The notes under the pieces are model-generated. The model was not told where the DNA came from. It saw only the letters and a program-made list of their open reading frames with translations, and did no database searches. This document shows, one piece after another, positions 1 through 11,461 of a DNA stretch of 64,000 nucleotides. Numbering within the stretch: position 1 is the first letter of the stretch; every line of letters begins with the position of its first letter. A program made the position numbers and the translations under genes. Where the stretch lies: the NCBI RefSeq assembly GCF_901000735.1, contig NC_081542.1, positions 22,459,093-22,523,092 of the forward strand, written 5' to 3'. This DNA comes from Corylus avellana (taxonomy: Eukaryota > Streptophyta > Magnoliopsida > Fagales > Betulaceae).

Positions 1-161
1 TAGCGGGAAAAATCCCGCCAAAACCCAAGTCCGGAATTAGGGTTTCGCCCTCGGAAGCCTCAGACACACTGCAATCAGGAGTTGGCCATCGGAAAACCGA
101 TCCATTCCTAAAGAACACAAAAATTTATATCGTCATCCAGACCAGGAAATTGGGGGGTAAC
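1..161 (+). mobile_element. 3' internal end of an LTR retrotransposon, with polypurine tract
   Basis: No coding frame is recognisable. The segment ends in a purine-rich run with six consecutive G (about 148-158) two or three bases before a sequence starting TGTTAGG, which is the layout of a polypurine tract before a 3' LTR. I read it as the last internal stretch of an element whose body and 5' LTR lie left of the window. Confidence 0.55.
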
Positions 162-837
162 TGTTAGGTCATGGATCAACTTCATAAGGCCCAACGAGCC
201 CTAAGCCCAGACCACTAATGTGCGGAGTCGCCAAGCCCTCGGTTGGAGGTCTCGGGCTCCTAGTCTGAGACACAACTCATGGGTCAAAATAGTCAAAGGC
301 CGAAGGACAAATTGGTCATTCTACCATGGAGATATATTCATATTATCCAACATTTGAATCATCTATATCAAATTAGGATGTATATCAGTTGTTAGCATCT
401 AAGCTGATATATGTGACTGAGTCCCACTCGGACACCCTAACCTAGCGTCACACGGAAGCTGTAACAACCATCCCGTGATCTTAGGTTACTAGGATCATGG
501 AATAGCTAACAAACCATCCCTCTCTTCAATACTTGCACAACAGATATCAAGGGATAAGGCTCCGAGACGTGTGGGAGGTCAAACTCTTTTGTGCCTATAA
601 ATACAAGTCACCTATCAGTGCTAAGGTAATCGCAACTCTTGCTATCTTGGCTTTCTTGTAGCTTACATCTTTTGCCCTCTCTCAAATCACTAACTTCGGC
701 ATCGGTGTATCCCCGCAGGGAGACCACCGAGGACTCTAATCCTATTGTTTGTTCTTGTGTGCAAGCCTGACGCATCCTCAGAGCGATACATCCTAGAGAT
801 TGTGTCACGTCCATCCTCGGAAAACTATGCATCAACA
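162..837 (+). mobile_element. 3' LTR (or solo-LTR remnant), Ty3/gypsy-like
   Basis: About 676 bp from TGTTAGG to ATCAACA, so it has the TG...CA ends of an LTR with short inverted TGTTA/CAACA-type termini. A TATA-like CCTATAAATAC lies at 595-605. It is followed by a region with the phrase ACTTCGGCATCGG and a stretch on GGGAGACCACCGAGG, which I recognise from plant gypsy LTR R/U5 regions. No partner LTR is in the window, so the target duplication cannot be checked. The short reading frames here are not genes. Confidence 0.55.
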
Positions 838-1623
838 AGATTCAACTAAGTTGTCCTACTGGCTGGAATCCTTAGGTTTTTCAGTAACCCCATGGTTCGG
901 GTTGAATATTCTTAATTTTGTTCATTTTACATTACTAGAAAATACCTTTTTATAGTAGTTTCCTCCTATTTGATTAATTAAACATGTATGTGGTTATCGA
1001 CTTTTATGCCCATCTTTTTCGCTTGGATTTAATCTTGCAAACAAAAGTTATCCATAATGCCCGCTAGGGTTAGCTCAATACTCGTCTTGTTTGGTCACTA
1101 TTAGAAAATCTGTCACTCTTATAGACGGAGGGATTGTATGTTCAAAGTTTACCCAAACAAAATTGGGAGCCTAGCTTAGAAAGTTTCACCTTAAAAGAAA
1201 AAAAAATAAATAAATAAATAAAATAAAAACAAAATAAAAGTGGCGCTATTCATAGTGTTTTGCACCTAATTTCTTCTCTCAATGAGACAAAATGTGAACT
1301 CCAAGTTCTGTTTTATAATAAATTTTTCAATAAATGAGAAATATAAGTCAATAAAAAATGATTTTCCGATCGATAAACAACAAATATTCCTGCTCGAAAT
1401 CGTGAAAAATAATTTCCTTTGTTAACAAACCGTGAGTTGTTTACTTTTAGCAAGTGATACTAAAACACATGCTTTTGTGCAGCTTTCCTAACTTATATTG
1501 TTTAAAAATAAAAAATAAATAAATAAATAAAGAAGAAAGATAAAGATAAAGATGGTAGCACATGTTGTTAATACTTTGAACCAACTTTTTTTTTTTTTTT
1601 TTTTAAATATATATATATATATA
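838..1623. other. AT-rich intergenic DNA, no gene seen
   Basis: AT-rich sequence with short A and AAAT runs (about 1197-1230 and 1505-1532) and a poly-T followed by a TA microsatellite at 1587-1626. I see no conserved protein or RNA. Confidence 0.6.
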
Positions 1624-1993
1624 TATAAAGTCTATTTAATCCATTCAAACTATCACCCTAATGACAATCTATTCTCAAACTATCAATTGCTACAATTTAC
1701 CCTTTCAAACTACCAAAACAATAACAATGTAAACCCAATTTTAAAAAAATGACAAAATTACCCTTACTAAAATAATAATAAAAATACTAAATTTTATTTT
1801 ATTTTTTCAAAATCTTAAGGATAGTTTTGTCTTATTGAAAATTTTATAAGGTTAATTTCGTTATTTTGCTAGCATTGGGAGAGTACATTGTCATTGTTTT
1901 GGTAGTTTGGTAGTAAATTGCCGTAATTGATAGTTTGGGGGTAGATTGTCATTGGGGTAGTAGTTTGGGAAGGTTAAGTGGACTTTACCATAA
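1624..1993. mobile_element. MITE with long terminal inverted repeats
   Basis: The two ends are imperfect inverted copies of each other over roughly 110 bp. The left arm reads AATGACAATCTATTCTCAAA then CTATCAATTG; the reverse complement of the right arm reads AATGACAATCTACCCCCAAA then CTATCAATTA. The middle is AT-rich and noncoding. The left end abuts a TA microsatellite, so no target duplication can be assigned. This is the layout of a long-TIR (Mutator-type or foldback) nonautonomous element. Confidence 0.65.
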
Positions 1994-2231
1994 AAAAAAA
2001 ATAAAAAAAAAATTAGAAGTGAATAAACACTATTATATGAGTCCAAGAAAATATGGATATAATGTAATGTAGTATTTAAAATTACTCTACCAATATGAAA
2101 ATATGACATTTTGGTAATCTTTTGAAGCATAACTTCATGACAGTGAAAATATGCCTTTTAGTAGGGGTAATAATTTGTGTTCGCGTGTCGGTCATGTCGA
2201 AGCTGTGTATAAGACTATATGGCTTAACCAA

Positions 2232-2456
2232 AACCCGACCAATTTAATTAAATGTGTCAAATCTCTCAACCTTAACCTTCTAAATTTGTATTGGGTTTGC
2301 GGATTATGTAAAAATTGTCTGTCATTATGTTGCTTGTCGGTTTCGAGTCGAAACATGAATATAGGATTAGGTAGATCAATCTTAACTCGCCCAATTTGAT
2401 GAAACATGTCAAATTTCTCAATCCTAACCCTTTAATTTCAAGTTGGGTTTGTTTCA
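2232..2456. repeat. Degenerate two-copy tandem repeat, period about 152 bp
   Basis: A block of about 70 bp beginning AACCCGACCAATTTAATTAA at 2232 recurs in diverged form at 2384 (AACTCGCCCAATTTGATGAA). Both continue with a TGTCAAAT-TCTCAA-CCTTAACC type sequence and TTGGGTTTG. It is probably part of an old, unclassified repeat. Overlapping reading frames on both strands are repeat artefacts. Confidence 0.45.
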
Positions 2457-3479
2457 AATTGGCAGGTCAACTAGTTCTTAGGAAAAATGCCAAAATTATG
2501 TCCCCTCATGCAACAGAAAGCCTTTAGGGAAAAGTTTCAAAATTGCCTTCTTCAACATGCTCTTCCCAGTAAGTAAGTGAAAAACTTTAAAGCCTATAAC
2601 ATTACCTGAGTGTTCCCGATCCTCATTGGTGCAAAGATTTTGATCTCTCTGAAAGATTTCCAGAATTTATTTTTGAGATAAGATTTTAATCCCTCAAGCA
2701 TTCTCTCTGTTTTTTATCTTCAGAAAAGAAAATAAAAAAAGATATATATATATATATATATATAAAGAGAATAAAGAATGTAATAAAGAATCTTGCTTGA
2801 GTTTGTATTGAAAAAATAAAATATAAAAAAAATAGAGTGGAGAAATTACTTTTTGAGTAGCTATCACATTCGAGAAGAAATAAATTATCTATTTTTATCT
2901 CTTTTGCAGTTGATAAAATATAATTAGAGAGATGTTATTACTCAAGTCCTCAACTAAGATTGATCGCATTAGAGTAACAGTAACAACTCATGGGTGCCCC
3001 TTGCCCCTACAAGCAGAATCTATTTTTAGTATTTTTTTTAGACTTTTATAAGGCATTCATGTCCCTTCTCCTTCTGCATTCATTTCATGGAAGAAATTAT
3101 CTTCAAAAGTTAAATCCACTCTAACAAATACCAAATGTTGTTTTACACATTAGAAATACATGTTTTTTTTAAATATTTTTAATAGTTAATTATTACTATT
3201 CTACTAACTTAAGAACCCAAACTTTAATGAAACTAAATCTTATCTAGTTAGTTATATTTGATTAATAATTTTATCTATTTAAAAAATAAAAAAATAATAA
3301 TACCCTCAAATATAATTAACCCGTTAATTTTAGAATCGAAATCGAATGTGTGTCATTTCCTGTGAGTGATTGAAGCAGCCATCAATGCATCAATTTTCAA
3401 CGATATTTACTATGCTGTTTTATATTTATTTTAAATGTGAAAAAAATTTGGTCGTCTCTCTCTGATCACAAAAAGTCCA

Positions 3480-3519
<40 letters not shown>

Positions 3520-3641
3520 TCTTTTTGGTCTTTTTCATACCAATAAATTGGAGTTGTTCAGCTGGGGTTTTCACCAAAGCAGAGCAATCTCCTTCCTCTC
3601 CTCTGCTCTTTCACCTCCTCTGTTTTTTTGTGCCAATAGCC
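2457..3641 (+). promoter_or_regulatory. Upstream region of the NIP aquaporin gene
   Basis: This is the only sequence between an old repeat and the NIP start codon, so it should hold the promoter and 5' UTR. It is AT-rich, with a TA microsatellite at 2741-2763 and a pyrimidine (CT)n tract at 3481-3518, 124 bp before the ATG. CT tracts are common in plant 5' UTRs. I cannot place a convincing TATA box or transcription start. Confidence 0.35.
3481..3518 (+). repeat. (CT)n microsatellite in the probable 5' UTR of the NIP gene
   Basis: A nearly pure CT dinucleotide run with one G interruption, close upstream of the aquaporin start codon. Its length is likely polymorphic. Such tracts can affect transcription in plants, but nothing here shows that this one does. 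Confidence 0.85.
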
Positions 3642-6041
3642 ATGGCAGAGAATGGACAAATTCCTGGAAACCAAGCTGCTGTAGTCTTGAATGTGAAAGA
3701 ATGTGAGGCCAATCACAATATTCCTTCCTCCTCTGCCCCCAAACCCAACCATGGAGGAGGCTGCTGTTTCTCTGTACCTTTTTTGCAGAAGGTGAATCTA
3801 CTTATTCTTATTCTCATGATCACCAACTTATTTGATTTCTTTTTTCTTCTTTTGATTCATTACAAATCTTATTATGTAACCCAATTTAACATGAAAAAGG
3901 GAAATTTTTTGTTGTTGATGACAGTTGGTTGCAGAGGTGTTGGGCACATACTTCTTGATATTTGCCGGTTGTGGGTCGGTGGTGGTGAATTTGAACAATG
4001 AAAAGGTGGTGACTTCGCCGGGAATATCAATAGTTTGGGGACTTGCTGTGATGGTGCTGGTTTACTCTCTTGGCCACATCTCCGGCGCCCATTTTAATCC
4101 TGCGGTCACCTTTGCCTTTGCCACTTGCAAGAGATTTCCATGGAAGCAGGTAAGCCACACCAGAGAAACTTTCTTCCTTTCATAGAAACTTCTTGAATTC
4201 TATAATTTAATGGTGAATTTTCAAGCTATGACAAAAACCCATGATCCATATGTCTTTTCCCACCAACCAATGCACATTGGATTTCCATCAACTTTGTCTC
4301 TCTGTTTTAAACTTCAATTTTTTTACTTTTTTGCCCTTTTGTCAAATTATATTTTGCAGGTGCCAGCTTTTATATTGGCTCAAGTCCTCGGGTCAACACT
4401 GGCGAGCGGCACCCTTCGGTTGCTATTCACCGGGCACGATGACCAGTTCGCCGGAACAATGCCGGCGGGGTCTAACATGCAGTCTTTTGTGCTTGAGTTC
4501 ATTATCACATTCTACCTCATGTTTGTCATATCCGGCGTTGCCACTGACAACAGAGCTGTTAGTTCTTCGCCCTTAACTTCGTTTAATTTTGTTAAATTAT
4601 CTGTTATTCAAAAAATGTTTAGACGTAAATTTAGAGCATATTTGAGATTGCGTTTGAGAAGTAAAATTTTTAAGCCTAAAAATGTGTGTTTTTGCCATTT
4701 TTAAATTTTTTGAACCCTTAAAAATGCTTTCAATTTTTTTTTATCAAACGGTTATTTATTTTATTTTTTTCAAATGAACTTTTTGAGTGTTAAACGCACT
4801 TTTAAGCTTTTCAAACGCACACTCAAACATGCCCTTAATCATATTAGTCAGGTTTAACACATGAAATGCTGAAATGAGTGGTAAAATATAGAATTAAGAT
4901 TTAAATTCAGAATCTCTACTCTAATATCAGTGAAATATTGAGTTAAGGTTTGAACTCAAGGTCTCACAGCTTCAGTTGGGTCAAGAACTGTCAAGGATCA
5001 TGAGCTTTTTTTGTCATTTATAGAGAAAAACAATTTTTATTTTCTCGTGCTCTTATATAATTGTAAATCATTAATCATTTATCTCAAAAGTGGTGAAGTA
5101 AATCGTTTAATAAATATTAAAATTTTCCAATTAAAGTAATTGCACAAGAATATATAATTATCCAATGTGGTTGGCTGATTAGTTCTCCTATCTCATTGAC
5201 CTATTGTGTCCAGAATCTTATGATATCAAGCAATCTGCTTAGTATATAAATCCAAACGCGTTTAGTTATGATAATAAAATAATTTTTAAGCTTATCCATG
5301 CTGACAATTACAGATGAATATTCTTTTACACCTTTCAAATGTCTTTGCAGATTGGAGAGCTTGCTGGTCTTGCTGTTGGGTCTACGGTCCTACTTAACGT
5401 GATGTTTGCAGGGTAATAGCTTAATCTAATCTGATTAATTATAATATATTACACAAATTATATGTTCACATCATCGCTAATTATATTGACACCACTTTTG
5501 ATTATATATATTCATGTTGAGTAATGTTATTTAGTAGATGGCGTAGCAGCGGAAATCAACTAAAAATCATATAGTTGATTTTTATTGCCACATTATTAAA
5601 TTATATGACAGTTGTATAACAATCTACTAAATAGGTTTACTCATTCATGTTTGGTACATATTTTAAGAATAATGCTTTGAATACTATAACTTTTACTACA
5701 AGCTCTTACATGACTATCACGTAGCAATCCACAATTTAATGGTTGTGTGATCGTCCATTTTTTGGTGGCTGAGGTGATAAGTATTATGTGAACTGCTATT
5801 TGTCAGGCCAATTTCAGGAGCATCAATGAATCCAGCAAGAAGCTTGGGGCCTGCAATAGCACATAGCAAATACAATAGCATATGGGTGTACATTTTGGCA
5901 CCGACCCTTGGGGCTATATCCGGTGCATGGGTGTACAATTTTATCAGGTTCACAGACAAGCCTTTGCGTGAGATCACCAAGAGCGGCTCTTTTCTAAAAT
6001 TGGCAAGAAGTGGCAACTCAAGAAATAACAATTCTATCTAA
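3642..6041 (+). CDS. NOD26-like intrinsic protein (NIP subgroup I aquaporin), five exons
   Basis: Membrane channel for water and small neutral solutes. Exons 3642-3791, 3925-4149, 4360-4557, 5351-5412 and 5807-6041 all have GT-AG borders and matching phases, giving 289 residues. Both pore motifs are present: HFNPAVT ending exon-2 helix 2 and SMNPARS in exon 5, with the AEVLGTYFLIFAGCG first helix. By alignment to nodulin 26 the aromatic/arginine filter reads W (IVWGLAVM), V (GLAVGST), A (GASMNPAR) and R, the NIP group I pattern. The C-terminus (ITKSGSFLK) resembles the calcium-dependent kinase site of nodulin 26. The ATG is in a GCCATGG context and fits the usual NIP N-terminal length. Group I members can carry glycerol, ammonia or metalloids such as arsenite; the substrate here is inferred, not seen. 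Confidence 0.93.
4634..4834. mobile_element. hAT-like MITE inside NIP intron 3
   Basis: About 200 bp. The left end GAGCATATTTGAGATTGCGT and the reverse complement of the right end, GGGCATGTTTGAGTGTGCGT, form imperfect inverted repeats, and both continue TTGA. A related element sits at about 62867-63100. It helps make intron 3 (4558-5350) the longest of the gene. A clean 8-bp target duplication is not visible. Confidence 0.6.
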
Positions 6042-9000
6042 CTATATGCATATATGTATAAGAATTGTTATTTTGCATTCTTTCAGCATTCTTTTAGTAT
6101 ACTCAACTGACATACGTGATATGTTCAATTCACCATTAAATTATTTTTCATTTTTAGTTAAAATTTATCTAAAGGTGGATTGAGTATAGCATATCAGCTG
6201 AGTATACGGGAAGAAAGCTAGAAAAATGCATAATGATATTTCTTTATGTTTTTATATATATATAACAGATAGAAAAGAAAAGGGTTCTCCCCATATTTTT
6301 TGTAGTTGTTTGGTGATTGTTACGAAGGATGTGCTACATAGAGTGTAGAAAGTGTAAGGAGGAACTCACATTGTGCGTTATCAAATGTAATCTCCATAAT
6401 CTCTATATTTCAACAAACCTTATAAATGAAAGTTTGCTTCATTGTTATAGTTGGTGTTAGACAAAGTTCGAAAGAAATCTTGGTCCCTTGAAAAAAAATT
6501 GCATGTGACAACATACTCCAAAGACAAACGGATATCCAATTAATATATCAAATTTAGATATTTGTATCCCGTCGAGGTAAGCATTGTCTCGTTGAAAGCT
6601 TTTATAACATCTGCCGTTTCTTAAGACATTTTTTAGCCGAAGACTATGTTTTAATTGAAATTGAGAACATAGATTGTGTACCAAAACCATGTTTGAATTG
6701 AAATTAATTTAGATACATTTACAAGTTCTTCCCATCTGAATTGCATACATTCACATTTGAAAGCGGCTTACAATAAGTTCTTTCCTAATGTGATCGACAA
6801 ACGAATGGATAGGATTGAATTAAAAAATGGAAAGATTTGTACAAATTATGACGTAAAAAGTGAAATTAAAGGACAATTTGGAAGAAACTTGTGTTTCCTT
6901 GGCGTTACACGAATATCTACGTAAATGATATCAAAGAAGAAAAAAGGGATAAGCCGTGCACGTAACACGTGACTACGTGAGGGAGAGGACATTAAGAGAT
7001 GACACGAGGAAACGCTGCATGCATATAGAAAGAAAGCAGCCATTGATAATTCTCAAGTGGATAAGGATAAATCTTTCTGCATTAATTCTCAACTGGATAA
7101 AGATAAAAAAATAAAAAAAAATAAAAAAAAAGCCATTTGATAACGCTTATCTTAATCACATGAATCCTGTTCTTAAATGGACAAAGGATTTCATCAATTA
7201 AAAAAGGAAAAAGAAGAAGAGGTGGTACAACCAATCTCATGATCAACCTCATGGTAAGAATTTTGGTGAAAACAATTTATTGAAGTCACGCTCGCTTGGG
7301 AAGTTGGAGTTTAACCTGATCCATTTAGAAAAAATATTTTGCATAGGTCCAGAGTAGATAAACAAAATGGCCGAACAAACACTACTCGCTCAAACTTGAC
7401 TTGTTAAAAGCTCTATAAATTAAAAATCATCCTCAATTGAAAAACTTATGAATCATGCTATTTAATTTGTTAATATATATATATATTGTCAATATTTCTT
7501 AAATCCTACCGTTTGACTGCTAAAAAGAGAGAATTAGTCAACTTAGCCGTTTCTTTCATTCCCATTTTTTTTCCGTTTAGAAACTCCTCCGCTTTTCAAA
7601 CTATCAATGACGGCATGCATATGTAGAAGCTACATGAATTGATTTACTTTATCTTCTCATTTGACAAAACAATAGAGAAGTCCTAATTCCACAAATTCAA
7701 AAGGGCAAAATCCCATGACTTGTGCCGTGAAGAAGGGGCAAAATACCTGTTAATTACATCCCCATATTTGGGGACTATTCAAACGTGCTGTCCCCGTTAT
7801 GTTTCCAATCACACATCATAATGATCACATAGATTAATCAGTTGAGCAGTTGATCAAACAAGGAGAGGGAATGAAAATAGACAGATGCATCATGCATATG
7901 GCTTATTGCTTCCATTACAAGAAAAGTTGGCCACCCATTTGCCTTGTTAAAAATTACCTACTCATTGCTAAATGGACATAGTTTTCTATGAAATTGGGTT
8001 GAAGAAAATTTTATAATTTAGTCTATTAAATTGATACAAAATGCTATATTCTATATTTTTTATTTCATTTTGTTGATGTGGTACTGTCAATCAACTTTTG
8101 ATCACATTTTATTTTTTATTTTTTAAAAAAATATCCAAGATAAATCATGTGCTTCACATCAAATCGCATGCTTTAAGGACTAATATCATTTTTTTTTTAG
8201 TAATGTTTTATTAATTTTATTAAAAATGTACGTAAAATTACATATTTTAAGAATATATGTTAGTTTAATATTTCCTCGTTTAGTTGAAAAATTTGTCAAA
8301 AATAAATATAAAAAATAAAACTTATATATTAATGTCTGTTTTATGAACCAACTCAAAGATGTTTGCTTTTTTTCTTTTTCTTTTTTAAAAAAATTTCTTC
8401 TGTTTTGTTTTTATAGAGCTTGTAAAGTTAGGGAAGTAACAGAATTATTGGTTACAACTAACAAGAAGCCAAAACTAGTCTTTCGAGTGCTTTTCAACCA
8501 CCACCTCCACCTAGATGAGCTTTCAGTCAAACGTCAATAACAGAGAAGACGGGCAAGATGGTCATTTTCCTTTTATCGACCACTCTATGTGATTTGAGCA
8601 TTTAAAGGAGGTTGCCCATAGAATTTTTTTTTTTTTTATTCAAAAAGGTAAGTCGGAGAGATCAATTGTGGCTATTCTACTTGAGTGTGACCATAAATGC
8701 TCGAAGTTAAATATTAGGAAACAATGCAAAATTACTCCTTACCTGATTTACAATTAGCTTTATGTAGTATTAAAATGAACTCAAAAATTCTTGAGTTATG
8801 CCACAAAAATAAAATAGTTCATATAGTCAAATTTCTTCCACTAATTTAATAGATTCCGTTAGTGTGACATTTTAATAGATTTCATTAGTGTGATATTGAT
8901 TTAAATAGGACAAGTATCACAATTTTATTGGTTATAACGTTTCACGCTATCATAATTTGTTAAGTCAGTTAACGAAATTTGATTATAAGGAGTACAACTA

Positions 9001-9103
9001 ATGTAGCAATTTTAATTACCTTCTGATTTTTTTTTTTTTTTTTTTTTTTTACAATAATGACTTATTTAAAGGTTAGTTGAGAATTTATTTATTTATTTAT
9101 TAT
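6042..9103. other. Intergenic DNA 3' of NIP, no gene seen
   Basis: AT-rich, with scattered A/T homopolymers (about 7105-7130, 8185-8200, 8625-8640, 9027-9050). The first few hundred bases must contain the NIP 3' UTR. I found no reading frame with family features, no tRNA-like fold and no clear transposon ends. The only distinctive patch is an ACGT-core cluster at 6956-7025. Confidence 0.55.
6956..7025. promoter_or_regulatory. ACGT-core (G-box/ABRE-like) cluster with an RY motif
   Basis: Three ACGT cores fall within 26 bases (GCACGTA, ACACGTGAC, CTACGTGAG at 6956-6981), and a TGCATGCATA RY-type motif follows at 7016-7025. ABA-responsive elements next to RY repeats are known from seed-expressed promoters. 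No gene starts convincingly nearby on either strand, so this may be chance or part of an unrecognised regulatory region. Confidence 0.25.
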
Positions 9104-9345
9104 TTTTTTTTTTTTTATGTCAATACACATTTTTGAAGTATGGCCACTTTGTGTACCCACACTTATGGGTAAGCCTTGAATCCATGTAAAATGCCAATTT
9201 TACACAGATAAGATAGTATTCCGACTTCATCCACGGGCTAACCCCAATAAATTATTTGCATCCAAAAGTATTTGAATCTTAAACCTGATAAAAATGCTAC
9301 AAAGACCAAAGGTTTTCCTACTTAGCCAACACTTTAGTCTTTAGG
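9104..9345 (-). mobile_element. Au-like SINE, diverged
   Basis: Read on the minus strand it begins with a tRNA-like TTGGCTAAGTAGG (box A region), then CTTTGGTCTTTG and an ATCCAAAAGTAT-like stretch that matches the ordered landmarks of the better copy at 10870-11122. It runs toward an A-rich tail (T-rich on the plus strand around 9100). It matches the plant Au SINE layout I remember; the copy is old and divergent. Confidence 0.5.
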
Positions 9346-9683
9346 GTTAAAGTTGGTGGAGACTAGTATATAATATAGGAGATAGGTTGGTTGCAATCAA
9401 GTAATCCCAGGAGAAGGGCCGGATGGATAGGCAAGTCTAACTATTAATAGGTACATTCAAAGCTTCTCTACCCTACAGACACGAGAAAGCTACATGTTGT
9501 TGGCTTCTTGTTGTCGCCTAAATTTTCTCTTTAACCTGTGATTTTAGCAACATGCACTTGCTGAAAGTTTGTCTATCTTGTCTCTGTTTTTCACTTTTTT
9601 GACATATCTGCTATCAAACTATAAGCATCAGATGCTAAAGATTAAAGCAATATCAGAAGAAGAATAGGTATTACTATAAGCAT
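9346..9683. other. Intergenic, no gene seen
   Basis: About 340 bp between a SINE and a 92-bp direct repeat. No coding, RNA or repeat signature recognised. Confidence 0.5.
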
Positions 9684-9775
9684 CAATTGGCATAGAATAT
9701 CAGATTCTTTTAGAGAAACTATAGAAAACAGATTTAATGTATACAAGAACTAAATCCAAGATACTTGATTATGGA
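9684..9775. repeat. 92-bp direct repeat, left copy
   Basis: Starts CAATTGGCATAGAATATCAG and recurs at 10391-10482 with about two mismatches. The two copies bracket a 615-bp insertion. Confidence 0.9.
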
Positions 9776-10390
9776 TGTTAAGTGCCAAAATATTAATATT
9801 TTAGTCCTTAATTTATATTTTGTTAATTTCATAGTCTTATTGTTTTCTGCTATTTTATTTTATTTTTGTGTTTTATGTGTTTTTATAGGTTTTTGAAGAA
9901 AATGAAGCAATTCTAAAAGTATTGGGCTTAAAGGACAAAATTGAGAAAAGCTAAAAGTTTTGGATCAAGTACAAGTGTTTGGGTAGTGCAATCGAGCGCA
10001 CTACACCTAGGCTCGAGCGCATCAGCGCTCAAGCGCCCATCACCAAAGATCGGTCGCAGGTGTGCGATCGAGCGCACTCGGGCGGCCCAGATACGGAAAG
10101 ACATGCAGCTAGACTCCTTTTTCACCCCAAATTAGGTTTTCCTAATCCTAGTTCAACTAGGACTTTAACGCTACGATTTTTTTAGGGTTTTTAGGGTTTT
10201 CATAAGCCTATAAGTAGACCTCTAGCCTCACAATTAGATATACAAGCTTGGAGAGAGGAATTGGAGGCTCCTTCCAGAAGCTTTTCAGTTTTTTCTTTTC
10301 CTTTTATTTTTAGTCTTTATCTTAATTATGTGTAACTAAGTCTTTAGTTATGGGCTAGATTAAAGCTCTAATCATGTCTTTTTAGGATTT
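9776..10390 (+). mobile_element. LTR-element-like insertion between 92-bp direct repeats
   Basis: Begins TGTTAAGTGCCAAAATATTA, an LTR-like start. It contains several CGAGCGC-type motifs (9990-10085). The stretch at about 9815-9930 (reading ...TTTTGTGTTTT...TTTTTATAGG) and the stretch at 10315-10385 (AATTATGTGTAACTAA...) both recur, on the opposite strand, in the large repeat at 62318-64000. The short frames here are not genes. It is probably a deleted copy of the same retroelement family. Confidence 0.5.
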
Positions 10391-10482
10391 CAATTGGCAT
10401 AGAATATCAGATTCTTTTAGAGAAACTATAGAAAACAGATTTCATGTATACGAGAACTAAATCCAAGATACTTGATTATGGA
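10391..10482. repeat. 92-bp direct repeat, right copy
   Basis: Second copy of the repeat at 9684-9775. It differs mainly at two positions (an A/C and an A/G), so the duplication is recent compared with the element it encloses. Confidence 0.9.
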
Positions 10483-10869
10483 CATACTTGATAGACTTAA
10501 TTTAGGTTGGATCCTCTTAACCCAAGAAATTTTTCCCATAATATGTTTGGTGTAATGATTAAATCTTGGACAGCCAATTACAAGTGTGTAGGTTTAAGTT
10601 TTAAGATTGGCCACTTCATATAAAAAATGTGGAAGGATAAAACTCTATCCAAGCCATCCCTCCAGGCACAAGGTGATAACCATGTCCTGGAGGCCTTCAA
10701 AATTGAGGTTTCAATGGCAGGCCAAATGGCTAACACATACAATTGTAAGATCTTTAATAAGATCTTTAATGGATTAAAGGAAGTTGACTCAAGAATTTAG
10801 TTTTAGAGCATAACTAAAATCTGAATTGGTCGTATATTCATTGCTCAAGGCATGACTGGTTTCCATTAC

Positions 10870-11122
10870 ATTTTTTTTTTTTTACATTCGTTTTTTTATA
10901 ACGAAGAACTCCTTCAAGGCAAGGCCATTTCATGTATCCACACCTTTCGGGTAAACTTCGAACTAGTGCAAAGTACCATCTCCACATGGATTGGGTAATA
11001 CTCCAGCTTCTTTAGCGGGTTGGCCAATAGAAATTGTTTGCACCCAAAGGGATTTGTATCTTAGTTCTGATGGGAACGCCACCAAGACCAAGGTCTTTAC
11101 CACTTTGAGCCAACCTCTTGGG
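10870..11122 (-). mobile_element. Au-like SINE
   Basis: Read on the minus strand: TTGGCTCAAAGTGGTAAAGA (box A), CCTTGGTCTTGGTGGCG, a degenerate box B ending AAATCC, then CTTTGGGTGCAAACAATTTC. These are hallmarks of the Au SINE family found across flowering plants. It ends in an A-rich tail (poly-T on the plus strand at about 10870-10882). A weaker relative lies at 9104-9345 in the same orientation. Confidence 0.7.
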
Positions 11123-11461
11123 ATTTTTTCTGCATTTATAGACTAAGAGTCTATTTCACCATGTGATTTCGTAGGCCAAAAGTGCGATTTTAAACAAAAT
11201 CACGAAAAGTGTATCGTTTGGGAGTGTATTTTTAAAAAACTACAGGTTGAAAACGTAAAAAAAAAAAAAAAATTAAAAATTAAAAAAAAAATGGTAATTG
11301 TATAATAAATCCTTGAGTTAACCCTCCAAAATTTAAAAATCCTTAATTTTTTTTTTTTTTTTTTAGGAAAATTTACTCCTTGGGTCAATCGAAATGCCAA
11401 TAAAATCTCTACCATCAAGATTTTTTAACGGCCGTTAGCCCCAATCAAAACACACCGTTAG

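Noticed and set aside
1552..1752. 66-codon frame near the TA microsatellite
   Set aside because: Poly-Phe and Ile-Tyr runs derive from poly-T and TA repeats and run into a MITE.
9928..10185. Overlapping frames on both strands around 10 kb
   Set aside because: Produced by CGAGCGC-rich repeat sequence inside a retroelement-like insertion; no protein features.
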